Assembly (NCBI RefSeq): GCF_000314005.1
Contig: NZ_JH980292.1
Coordinates: 62,001-126,000, forward strand
Direction: 5' to 3'
Source of the DNA: Spirulina subsalsa PCC 9445
GTDB lineage: Bacteria; Cyanobacteriota; Cyanobacteriia; Cyanobacteriales; Spirulinaceae
DNA: 64,000 nt
Shown here piece after piece: positions 8,707-17,481 of the stretch (its first letter is position 1; every line of letters starts with the position of its first letter). The position numbers and the translations under genes are program-made. Below the pieces are notes generated by a model, which was not told where the DNA came from, ran no database searches, and saw nothing but the letters and a program-made list of their open reading frames with translations.

Positions 8707-9801
8707 TTAACGTTGTTGTTGCACCAAGCGACCTCTAGCCGTTACCTGAGTCCGCGTCGTTGGGAAATAAGCCGAAAGAGATGGTCGATACTCAGACCGC
8801 GCAATATTCCGCGTCCTCGCTAAAGCATTACCGCGAATATGAACCCGCGCCGTATTGCTGGCGCTATTAATACAAGCAAAGAAACTGGTAGCGGGGAAAC
8901 CATTCGGCACAGAGTCCGGCACCGGGCTAGTCGTCCAGCCTGTATCCGTTGGACAAGCTTCTGCGGGGGGGGCATTATTGCCAGTGCTGGGACTATGATC
9001 CACATAATCCACTAAAATCTGGACTTGTTCCCGGGGGCCGAAAGTCCCTGAGTCCCGAGTCCAACGGTTCATTTTACTGGCCAAGTCAGTTCCGGGGAGG
9101 TTTAAGTTAAAAAGCCGAAACCCGGTACTCGGGGACAATACTGAGCGGTCATCGGGCAAATAACGGGATGTCGCATTGCGGGGAGGGGCGGGGTCATATA
9201 TCCCATCATGGAGTTCAAAGCGTCCAATGCGAGCAGTTGGCGACCACACTGTTGCGGTGTTGTCCGTATTGCGGATTAAGTAATACACCACTAAGGAATA
9301 GACAAAGGTATCATTACACTGTTGCGCCGCATTAGTAGCTGTTAGGCAATTAGTTCCTTGTTGACTAGGGCGGCGGTCAATGGGGATAGCATTTCTCACC
9401 GGGCGGCGCTTCCAGAAAGCCAACACAGGCACGCAATCCATGCTTGTATTATTACACCCCGGGGCGACAGAGACGGGGGGAATTTGGTCACGAATCCCTG
9501 AGTTAGTACCCTGTTCATTGTGGTTACGAGTCAAGGCCACAGCATCATAGATATAAACCGCCTGTTGTAAATCCCGGGCAATATAATCAACGGCCATTTG
9601 AATTTCTTGTTCTGTGGTCGCCCTAGCCATTTCGTCGCGGTCTGTACGGATTAAGTTCACGGCTAACCCCAGCAAGGGGGTAATGACTAAAGCAGCAATC
9701 AGCATAGAAACCAGCAACTCAATGAGGGTAAAACCGGAATTTTTTCTCTGAGTTGGAGTTGTTTTTAAAAGAGTTTTTAAAAGTAGATGAATGCTATCCA
9801 T
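8707..9801 (-). CDS. hpsC: Hormogonium polysaccharide secretion pseudopilin HpsC-like
   Basis: The 364-residue product has a 22-residue leader, a prepilin peptidase site SG|FTLIELLVSMLIAAL, and a GspJ-like region (MARATTEQEIQMAVDYIARDLQQAVYIYDA) that is characteristic of the HpsC family. The long C-terminal part is Asn/Thr/Pro-rich with several Cys, as expected for an exported minor pilin. It follows hpsA and hpsB on the same strand. By analogy with N. punctiforme it would take part in secretion of the polysaccharide needed for gliding of motile filaments. The family match is strong; the exact role in this organism is inferred. Confidence 0.85.
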   Translation of the reverse strand: MDSIHLLLKTLLKTTPTQRKNSGFTLIELLVSMLIAALVITPLLGLAVNLIRTDRDEMARATTEQEIQMAVDYIARDLQQAVYIYDAVALTRNHNEQGTNSGIRDQIPPVSVAPGCNNTSMDCVPVLAFWKRRPVRNAIPIDRRPSQQGTNCLTATNAAQQCNDTFVYSLVVYYLIRNTDNTATVWSPTARIGRFELHDGIYDPAPPRNATSRYLPDDRSVLSPSTGFRLFNLNLPGTDLASKMNRWTRDSGTFGPREQVQILVDYVDHSPSTGNNAPPAEACPTDTGWTTSPVPDSVPNGFPATSFFACINSASNTARVHIRGNALARTRNIARSEYRPSLSAYFPTTRTQVTARGRLVQQQR

Positions 9802-9895
9802 TGGCTTTAGTTCGGTAAACAGTGAGTAGTTGAGTATTGATAATTATTATCTACTATCTAATCTTGACCAGTTAAGACCTAACGTTAGAATTCAA

Positions 9896-10059
9896 GGGAA
9901 CAGGGAGTCGGGAGTCGGTGTAGGGGCGCAATGCTTGCGCCCTAGGGAGTCGGGAGTCGGGAGTCGGGAGTCGGGAGTCGGGAGTCGGGAGTAATGTCAT
10001 TGCGAGGTACGAAGCAATCTAGTCGGGAGTCGGGAGTCGGGAGTCGGGAATTATTACCT
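9896..10059. repeat. GGGAGTC short tandem repeats with two embedded palindromes
   Basis: The hpsB-hpsC gap holds a run of GGGAGTC heptamers. It is interrupted by GGGGCGCAATGCTTGCGCCC (about 9924-9943), a perfect palindrome also found near 17.07 and 17.15 kb, and by GTCATTGCGAGGTACGAAGC (about 9995-10014), a motif typical of dispersed palindromic repeats. Confidence 0.88.
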
Positions 10060-10069
10060 ATTACCTAAA

Positions 10070-10792
10070 TCACTGACATCCTCCTAAGCGCCGACAAATA
10101 TCTGCATAACTGGTGTTGCTGGTTGTGATTTCTGTGGTGAATTCCATGATAGGAGCATTGCGATTCCCCAAGCCGCCAGTGGTCAGTTTTGCCTGTGTTT
10201 GTATCGTGTCTGTGCTACGTTGGAGGGCACCAGAACCTGTCTTAAAACCATCGGCGCGATATACCCGAATCCCTAAAAAATAACCTCGGTCTGCACGGCG
10301 TACATTATCTGTAATTGGAGGGTTGGCGGGTCGTTGGACTCCAGAGGCTTGGATAATAAAATCATTAAATTGGTCGGTGGTACATTTGCCGTCGTTATTG
10401 CCATCCACACAGAAAAAACTAGAGTGGCTGTTCGGTGCGGGGCTTGTGCAGTAACTGCTAGCGTTACAGTCTAAATTCGTTACTGTCGGGACAGGAACGT
10501 TTCTGAGGGCATCTAGGGCGGCGTTGGGGGTGGTGGCGGTAACGGTGGTGGCAATTTGCGGGGGGGGAATAGACCGACTTCTGAGGGCTTCAACGTAACT
10601 GCGGCCAGCTTGGGAGCCGAGTTCAATCCGTCGGGCTTGGAAGCGGGTGGCGGCGGAAAAACCCAACACTGGACCAATGGCCACTAGCAAAATTCCCACT
10701 ACAAAGATGGCTAGGAGGGATTCAATGATGGTGAATCCTTCTTGAGGGTGGGGGGAAGCATGGATTTTAGGCGAGGGTTTTTTGAGAAACAT
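10070..10792 (-). CDS. hpsB: Hormogonium polysaccharide secretion pseudopilin HpsB-like
   Basis: The 240-residue product carries an 18-residue leader, a prepilin site EG|FTIIESLLAIFVVGILLVA with Glu at +5, and a GspI/PulI-like segment (AATRFQARRIELGSQAGRSYVEALRSRSI) typical of HpsB. The C-terminal domain contains Cys clusters (LDCNASSYC, FFCVDGNNDGKC) that probably form disulfides outside the cytoplasm. It lies between hpsA and hpsC in the same order as the hps locus of filamentous cyanobacteria. The gaps on both sides are packed with short tandem repeats, which could affect transcription through the operon. Confidence 0.87.
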   Translation of the reverse strand: MFLKKPSPKIHASPHPQEGFTIIESLLAIFVVGILLVAIGPVLGFSAATRFQARRIELGSQAGRSYVEALRSRSIPPPQIATTVTATTPNAALDALRNVPVPTVTNLDCNASSYCTSPAPNSHSSFFCVDGNNDGKCTTDQFNDFIIQASGVQRPANPPITDNVRRADRGYFLGIRVYRADGFKTGSGALQRSTDTIQTQAKLTTGGLGNRNAPIMEFTTEITTSNTSYADICRRLGGCQ

Positions 10793-10825
10793 GGCAGTTC
10801 AGGGAATGATGACAGAAGGAAGGAA

Positions 10826-11000
10826 GGGGGGAGTCGGGAATCGGGAGTCGGGAGTCGGGAGTCGGGAATCGGGAGTCGGGAGTCGGGAGTCGGGAGTCGG
10901 TAATAGGTGATAGGTGATAGGGAATAGGGAATAGGTGATAGGGAATAATTATCAATTCTCCCCTGCTCCCCTGCTCCCCTGCTCCCCCTCTCCCCGACCT
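10826..11000. repeat. Composite short-repeat module between hpsA and hpsB
   Basis: GGGAGTC heptamers with scattered GGGAATC variants, then GGTGATAGGGAATA-type units, the core ATAATTATCAATTCTCCCC, and CCCCTGCTCC repeats. The order of parts is the mirror image of the module at 7744-7920. Translation of this tract gives PDSRLPTPDSRL-type peptides, which are artefacts. Confidence 0.88.
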
Positions 11001-11045
11001 TGACAAAATGCACAGGGGCATAAATTGTCAAGGTTGACCGGGGAG

Positions 11046-14000
11046 TTATTGCCGCAACTCAGCGCAACGGTTTCCCCTTGGTCGCTCTTGAAGGCTAACC
11101 GCCCGGGCGGTTGGCGTGGGAGCATTGGGAGTGGCTGGGTTATAGGTGGCACAAAGGAGGGTTTGAATCCAGTTGTCGTTCCGTCCCACTTCCCGAAAAT
11201 ACTCGTTCGGGGCATCGGTGGGGGGCAGGGTGAACCGTTGGGAGAACAGGTCAGGCAACTGGGATAGTACGCCTACATCAAAACCCCAAAGCCGTGCAGG
11301 AGGATAATAACTCTGGAGGCGGCCAGCGTTAAAGGAGTAGCCTTGGGCATAGCTGAACACGCTGTTATTATTGTTCGGAATGGCGAAGGCATTGGGGTTA
11401 TTCTCTTTCAGAATTTGCCAGAAAGGAGCGGTGGCATAAGCACTACGTTTGAGTTGAATAAAAGAGCCTTGAATGGTTACGGGATAGGGGGCCGCTCCTG
11501 TGGCAGGTCGCCACTGTTCTAAGAAGCGGGGCAGGTTGGAGACAGCACCGTTGAACTCAACGGCTTGAGTACCCACAGCATAACGGGAAGGACTATCCCC
11601 TGTTGCCATGACCAAGTTAAAGGTTCCCTTGGGTATGTTGGCTCCGTTACTATCCACAGCCCGAGGAATCCAATGGGTGGTTTGTATTGGTGTCGCTGCA
11701 TCAGTCTCGTTCAATCTCGTTTGTGTGCCGCTAGGACTATGGAGTTGCAGTACGGGTTCTAGGAGGGGTTGAGCGAGAAGGTTAGCGCGAACGCTGGTGA
11801 GGGCATCATTCCGAATATAGGGCAGACGGTCGTTAGCCGTGTAGTCTTGATTATTGTTGTTAGTTGGCGCAGCATTGGGTCTGTTAGCCTCCTTGCTGGG
11901 TTTGAACCATAGGGCGTTATCAGTGACTCTCGGTGTTGCTGCGCTACACGTCCAGACTGTGGTGAATCCACCACTACCATCAGATTCTTGTAGCTTAACT
12001 GTACCGCTATAGGTATGACAGGCAATTGTCCCAGTTCCTGTTCCCGTTATTCCTAGAGGGATCGGATAATCACTAGCTCCTAAAATGAGTCCATCAACTG
12101 GCGGTAATGTAGTGATAGGATCGTCATTCGCACCCAGTAATCGTCCCCCACCATCAATGACCTCTTGAATCTCCTCGGTCATGCGCAAGAAGGCCACACG
12201 ACGGGGGAATTTTTGGAGTTCAGCACTGGAGAAACGTGCAGTTGTGCCAGCTTTATGATCTCCAGTCAGGGAGAGAACTACATTAATTTGATTAGAAGCC
12301 TTAATCAGACTACTTCCCCCATTAACAGACCAATCCTCGGCTTTACATTCTGAAACGGGTGTCTTTGTGCAAATTTCCATCAGATATTCAGGGAAATCGC
12401 CCCGCCGTTGGATAGGGGTGACAAAGTTGTTGAAATAGGAACTATACAGTCCGGGGTTCGCGTTTTCAGAGTAACTTGTATCAAGATAGCGACCGCCCCC
12501 AGATACCCCAAACGCATCGACATAACTAGATAAACCATTGGTGACAAAGGTGTTATCCCAGAACCCGTTAAACAGCCGTTTTTCTTCCACGGTGTCCTCC
12601 CAAGTATTGGTAGCCGCCGAAAGACTCAGGGCAGAACGCCGAGCCTCAGTAGGCGGAGTTACCGGGAGTCGGTTGGTTGCCGCATTAGATGACACAAAGT
12701 TAGGTAACTGGTTTTGTCCCTCTTGCCCTCGGAAGAGGTTATCGACCTGATTATTTCTCAAGTCATAGTCTCCCTCGTTGCGGAAACCAAAGCGGAAATT
12801 TTCCGACAGCAGGGTGACAGCATCAGACAAGATGGAAGCCGTGCGCCATCGGTCGCCAGTGGTACAACCGGGCAAGCGGTCGTCATTGGTGCGACAGGCA
12901 AATTGGGGATTCAGTGTGTTTTCTGTTCGGCTATAGAAGTTACTCCAAGTATCGTCTAAGGTGGTGGTGAATTCTTCGGAATCATGGAGGTTAAAGCCCC
13001 CTCGGGTGCCGTTGGCGTTTTGGGCTTTGATATACACTGGGAGGTTAGTGGCTAAGATTAACCCTTTCTCTGATTCCACAAATTGATTACTGGCATTACG
13101 CCCCAATTCTCGACCGTTAATCAACAGAATGGCACTAGCGCGGCGGGTGGGGTCTAACCAGAAGTCTGAAGGACTCACCCGATCTTGTGCCAAGTCGTAG
13201 GCGGCGAGGTTCACGACCCCATTACTCTCGTTGTAGGGAGTGTTGGGGTTATTGTTTAGGGGAATTCTGGGTTTATTGGCTACGGTGTTATCACTGCGGG
13301 CGGGTTTATCGCTGGCATCGGGCAGGGCATCATCCCGAGTGGCGTAGATAATCCCACTCGCGGGTAACATCCACTCGTCTTGAGGCCCTTCGGTCGTGCT
13401 GTTGGTGCTTTGTCGCCGCAGCAGATCCAAATTAATGGCCGTGGCGCGAATTTCCATCGGTTGACGGAATTCTACGGAGAGGTCGTACTCTGACAGTCCG
13501 CTTTGAGCGGCATTTTCCGGTTGATGGGTGTAGTTGTTGGCTTGGGTGAAGTCGGTGTTCGCTTGGTTTCTTTCGCTGCCCGCACTGCCTAGGTTAAAAA
13601 CAGTGCTGCTGCTGTTCCCTTCAATCATCTTGATTTCCCGACCATCTAAAAAGGAGACTTCTTGAATGGTGCCGTGGGGCAAGGGGAATCCGGCGGTAGG
13701 GGTTTCTGTGGGGCTGATGCCACCGTTCAGAATTTGCAGGGCGCAGAGTGTGGAGTCAATGGCCGCCCGATCTGCTAGGGTGCGTTGGTTACTGGGCGTA
13801 TTAAGCGCTTTAGCCAGTTGGGGGTTCACTAAGCGCCCGTTGGGATAGACTAAGCTGGCTTGATAGGCTAAAGCGGCATCTCCTGAGCCAACGGTTAAAC
13901 CATTAACGGTGGGTGGGCTGTAGGTGATGCCGTTGTTGGAGTTGGCAACACTGCCGGAAATGCCTGTTCGGGTAGGAACTCCTGCTGCCCCTTGATTCCA

Positions 14001-16397
14001 GCCCAGATCCCCGCTATTACCGGACAGTCCGGCACGGTTGCGGGCGGTGGTGCTGTCGGTGGGGTCGTAAAAACTACTCACACAGGCCACGGGAGGGGCG
14101 GGGGTGCGGGCGTTGTTGTCGTCATCCCGGACGTAGTGATAAACGGCGGTAGCGCGCATTTTCAGGTAAGGCCGACGGGCGGCCGAGTCGTCAATGGCGA
14201 TGTTGTTCGCTGTGCTGGCGTTGCCGTCGGGGTCATAGAAGATTTTGCCCTCATAGGGATGTCCGGCGGGTGTGCGGCCGGGTTGAGGATCCCGAGGTTG
14301 AGGCATCCAATCAGGCCAAACTACTGTATCTGCTCCAGTGATGTTGTCATTGGCGGGTAAGTAGACCCCGGCTCCGGTGACGATACGCAAGCCACCAATC
14401 CCGTCGAGTTCGTTTTCTGGCAGGGTGGCGGCTTGGGTTTCCCAGAAGCCGTCCCGGTCGGTTAACCCAAGGTCTACTAATTCCCGGACGCGGGTTTTCC
14501 GATAGCGTGGACCTGGAGCCCCGGTTCCTGACCCGGCACTTAACCAGTTGGTGGCGGGCTGATAAATTTGTTGGGTGTTGGCATCGGCAAAGTTTTCTGT
14601 GCTGGGGTCGTACCAGTTGGGCGGGAGGTTGTTTCCTGCTAAAATGCGATCGCCTAAATTTATTTCCCGTTCATCCAACAAATCTGGGTCACTGGCCGGA
14701 ACGTTTTCTAGTCTTAAGCTAATCCGACTTTGAGCATTGGCCGAGGTGTGATTATTCAGGGCAAAAGGATAAATCCAATTGTCAGGCGGCCGTAAAAAGT
14801 CCGTTCCCTGACCCTGCAAAACGTTGGCTGTTGTAAACCCGGTCGTGGCACTTTGTCCAAAGGGAACTTCAGCAAAGGGAACGCGACGAGTCCGGTTTCT
14901 AAACCAGACTTCTAAGGCTTCCCGTCTGGCACTGTCAGAATTTCTGGGGTTGGCTTCGTTGTTGATTAAATCTCGTACCCGATTCCGCACGGGTTCCGGG
15001 TCGTTTCCGGTGACTGTTCGGTTAGGGGCGGTTCCCGGCGGTGCGTTGAAACTATTGCGGTCAATAGCAGCATTGACTAACAATTGAATGCGCTCTTCGT
15101 AGGCTTGGGTGTTGTAAGCCGTTACACTGGCATTGCTGCTAGTGGAAGAGGCTTGAGCATTGGCAAAATTAGCAGTGCTTGGGTCATTGCCCCGACCTCG
15201 GAATAGGTCAAAGTTAATAGTATTCCAGGTTTGGGTACTCCCCACTAAACCATTGGTAATATTGCCACCAATAATAATCCGGGCGTTTTCTGCCTCGTAA
15301 AAACAGGACTCATCACTACTGACTTGATAAAAGTGTAGGTTGCCATTGCGGGTAGTCCCGGCGTGGAGGTTACTATTCACCACAATCCGACCATTAATTC
15401 TTAAAGGTGTCCCAGAGAACATATCGAGGTCATCTTCATAGGCAATGGCGTTATTGCCCAAAGGAATCCGGGCGCGGTCTTGTTGATACTCCACCGCCGC
15501 AAAGCCTCGGTTGCCTTGATGGTTTTCGTAAAGGGCTAAATTCGTCCCCGTGGGGAAAAGACCTTGTTGATTAATGTCTACGATGGGAACCGTGGCGGCA
15601 TAGGTAAAGAAACCTTTTTTCAAGACTCCCCCGGCTTTATACCAACCATCAGCCCCGACTAAGCTGGCACTGGTTCCCAAGGCTGCCGTACAAGCTCCGC
15701 TACTCGCCCCATCATCTTGGGGTGGGGTGCGAGCATCAAGGGGAACTCGGACCCGGTTAAACAAACCACTGTTATCTCGGCTAGGACTGCGGTAATAAAT
15801 GCCGTAGAGGGTAAAACTATCAAATCTCCCGTTGTTGTCTGTATCGACGGGAAACCGCCAAGCGGTGGTAATGGTTTCGTTAAATTCTAAGCCTCGGTCG
15901 TTGGTAGCCTGAATGGTATTGTCTGGGGTGAGTTGTCCGGCTCCGTTCCGAAAATCCACGGCCAAACGGAGGCGCACTTCATCGGGGAGGGTGTAGCGTG
16001 AATTACTTAAAACGTTGGTAACGGCTAAATCGGACGGGGTGCCCTGGGGTAGGGTAGGGTCTTCAAAGGCGGCGTTGAGTTTGGCTTTCGCTCGGTCTAA
16101 GGCCGGGGATACAGCACTGAGGACGACTTGATTCACCCGGAAATTCCCGGCGTTTTTCGCTCGGTCAGTAGACCGGAAGAGAATAGAGGTCGTGAGTAGG
16201 GTGACAACCAGAATCACCATAACAACAGTAGGCAGCACAAACCCGGCCTGGGTGGAAGATTGCTGTTGAGGGTGTAACCGTTGGTGCAGTAGGCGGTTAA
16301 AGGCCTGTTTTAGGGTTCTGAGCAGCTTTCTGGGCAGCAAAAGCAGTTCTCGCCCGAGAGCCTGAAAACTGTTGATAAGCCGTTGAAGCATTGACAT
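11046..16397 (-). CDS. hpsA: Hormogonium polysaccharide biosynthesis protein HpsA
   Basis: A giant exported protein of about 1783 residues. I choose the ATG at 16397 (MSMLQRLINSF) over an upstream in-frame ATG because the extra 37 residues look non-native. A basic N-terminal segment is followed near residues 51-76 by AGFVLPTVVMVILVVTLLTT, which looks like a PilX-type prepilin N-terminus (G-F-x-L-P) lacking the usual Glu at +5. The rest is a long, Asn/Thr/Asp-rich extracytoplasmic region without an enzymatic motif that I recognise. Size, N-terminus and position before hpsB and hpsC fit HpsA, which in N. punctiforme is needed for the hormogonium polysaccharide that supports gliding. It heads a minus-strand operon; a leader of several hundred bases with a strong hairpin lies upstream. 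Confidence 0.88.
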   Translation of the reverse strand: MSMLQRLINSFQALGRELLLLPRKLLRTLKQAFNRLLHQRLHPQQQSSTQAGFVLPTVVMVILVVTLLTTSILFRSTDRAKNAGNFRVNQVVLSAVSPALDRAKAKLNAAFEDPTLPQGTPSDLAVTNVLSNSRYTLPDEVRLRLAVDFRNGAGQLTPDNTIQATNDRGLEFNETITTAWRFPVDTDNNGRFDSFTLYGIYYRSPSRDNSGLFNRVRVPLDARTPPQDDGASSGACTAALGTSASLVGADGWYKAGGVLKKGFFTYAATVPIVDINQQGLFPTGTNLALYENHQGNRGFAAVEYQQDRARIPLGNNAIAYEDDLDMFSGTPLRINGRIVVNSNLHAGTTRNGNLHFYQVSSDESCFYEAENARIIIGGNITNGLVGSTQTWNTINFDLFRGRGNDPSTANFANAQASSTSSNASVTAYNTQAYEERIQLLVNAAIDRNSFNAPPGTAPNRTVTGNDPEPVRNRVRDLINNEANPRNSDSARREALEVWFRNRTRRVPFAEVPFGQSATTGFTTANVLQGQGTDFLRPPDNWIYPFALNNHTSANAQSRISLRLENVPASDPDLLDEREINLGDRILAGNNLPPNWYDPSTENFADANTQQIYQPATNWLSAGSGTGAPGPRYRKTRVRELVDLGLTDRDGFWETQAATLPENELDGIGGLRIVTGAGVYLPANDNITGADTVVWPDWMPQPRDPQPGRTPAGHPYEGKIFYDPDGNASTANNIAIDDSAARRPYLKMRATAVYHYVRDDDNNARTPAPPVACVSSFYDPTDSTTARNRAGLSGNSGDLGWNQGAAGVPTRTGISGSVANSNNGITYSPPTVNGLTVGSGDAALAYQASLVYPNGRLVNPQLAKALNTPSNQRTLADRAAIDSTLCALQILNGGISPTETPTAGFPLPHGTIQEVSFLDGREIKMIEGNSSSTVFNLGSAGSERNQANTDFTQANNYTHQPENAAQSGLSEYDLSVEFRQPMEIRATAINLDLLRRQSTNSTTEGPQDEWMLPASGIIYATRDDALPDASDKPARSDNTVANKPRIPLNNNPNTPYNESNGVVNLAAYDLAQDRVSPSDFWLDPTRRASAILLINGRELGRNASNQFVESEKGLILATNLPVYIKAQNANGTRGGFNLHDSEEFTTTLDDTWSNFYSRTENTLNPQFACRTNDDRLPGCTTGDRWRTASILSDAVTLLSENFRFGFRNEGDYDLRNNQVDNLFRGQEGQNQLPNFVSSNAATNRLPVTPPTEARRSALSLSAATNTWEDTVEEKRLFNGFWDNTFVTNGLSSYVDAFGVSGGGRYLDTSYSENANPGLYSSYFNNFVTPIQRRGDFPEYLMEICTKTPVSECKAEDWSVNGGSSLIKASNQINVVLSLTGDHKAGTTARFSSAELQKFPRRVAFLRMTEEIQEVIDGGGRLLGANDDPITTLPPVDGLILGASDYPIPLGITGTGTGTIACHTYSGTVKLQESDGSGGFTTVWTCSAATPRVTDNALWFKPSKEANRPNAAPTNNNNQDYTANDRLPYIRNDALTSVRANLLAQPLLEPVLQLHSPSGTQTRLNETDAATPIQTTHWIPRAVDSNGANIPKGTFNLVMATGDSPSRYAVGTQAVEFNGAVSNLPRFLEQWRPATGAAPYPVTIQGSFIQLKRSAYATAPFWQILKENNPNAFAIPNNNNSVFSYAQGYSFNAGRLQSYYPPARLWGFDVGVLSQLPDLFSQRFTLPPTDAPNEYFREVGRNDNWIQTLLCATYNPATPNAPTPTARAVSLQERPRGNRCAELRQ

Positions 16398-16855
16398 GGT
16401 AAATGTCCTACCAGAGGGAAAGAGCAAGGAAAGAGCAGAGATTACGCTAGGGGATGCACCCGGTTTAATATCCGGTCTGGATTTTGAGACAAGGAGGGGC
16501 AAACACAACTAGGGAAGACTTCAATTCAGGTCGGAGCAATTTCGGACGAAATGACTCGGGTCTGAATTTTTTTTCGTCAGATTTTTTTCTGTCATAACGA
16601 CTGAGCTTAAGACTCGTCAACCGCAATCTCCCGGAATTTTGCTAGATGGCGGAGGGAATGGATAAGCTCAAAGGTTACTTTGAACAGGACGCTCAGGGGT
16701 TTTGGGGTGGGTGTGACTCTGGATGCCCCCCAAGAAATCAGGAGAACCCGCAACTTAAGCGGTTCTGTTCTCCTTAACCCATGAGTTGTCTTATCCCTAG
16801 GCTACCCAATTTATGAAGAAATTTTATCAGTGGGAGAAAATTGGGCTTGTGGTGG
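16398..16855 (-). promoter_or_regulatory. hpsA upstream leader with a large hairpin
   Basis: This 450-base stretch has no convincing gene. At 16740-16774 AGGAGAAC pairs with GTTCTCCT and CCGC with GCGG, giving a bulged hairpin with a short loop (CAACTTAAG region). It lies about 340 bases upstream of hpsA on the side from which hpsA would be transcribed, and no T-run follows in either direction, so it looks more like a structured 5' leader or small RNA than a terminator. No riboswitch class is recognised. Confidence 0.35.
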
Positions 16856-17205
16856 GGGGCGGGGGAGCAGGGGGGCAGGGGAGCAGGGGGGAGCGGGGGA
16901 GGGGGAACAAGGGAGCAGGGGAGTAGGGGAGCAGGGGAATAGTGGCTAGTGAATAGCCAAAACTCTTTTATTTTAGGGAACGGGGAACAGGGAACAGGGA
17001 GGAGGTAATAGGTAATAAGTCTTAATTCCTTGTCTCCCTCTCTCCCCCTCCCCCCGACCCCCTAGGGCGCAAGCATTGCGCCCCTACACCGATTCCCGAC
17101 ACCCAATTCCCGATTCCCGACTCCCGACTCCCGACTCCCTAGGGCGCAAGCATTGCGCCCCTACACCGACTCCCGATTCCCGACTCCCGACTCCCCACGG
17201 TGCGG
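16856..17205. repeat. Dense short-repeat island upstream of hpsA
   Basis: G-rich units (GGGGAGCAG), GGGAACAGG units, GGTAATAGG units, the core AAGTCTTAATTCCT, and CCCGACT heptamers, with two copies of the GGGCGCAAGCATTGCGCCCC palindrome (about 17065-17085 and 17142-17162). The core differs from the ATAATTATCAATT version used in most other modules and matches the island at 23.8 kb. Confidence 0.87.
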
Positions 17206-17481
17206 GCTGAGAGGTTATACTTTTTGAAGGGGTGAAGTAACCTGAATCAGTGAGTATCCGGTTCTTCCATCAGTATCGAAATGTTTGCTTTGGTATCTTC
17301 ATTTGAGTTGTTGGGTTTCGCTTTCGCTGCACCCAACCTAGAGGTTGCTGTTCGGTGTTGTTGGGTTTTGAATTGCACAACCATCAAATGTACTAACTGA
17401 TTACAATCGCCATAATGCTGATTCTGTTGCTCTCCGGTTGGCGCACGGCTTTCAATCTCAATAGATTGATACTTATGTACT

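Noticed and set aside
10711-11031. Open frames with PDSRLPTPDSRL-type sequence
   Set aside because: These are only translations of GGGAGTC heptamer repeats; the frames are open because the repeat lacks stop codons in those phases.
16397-16508. Longer HpsA start at 16508
   Set aside because: The added 37 residues are not hydrophobic or basic in the pattern expected, and the internal ATG directly precedes the basic segment and membrane helix.
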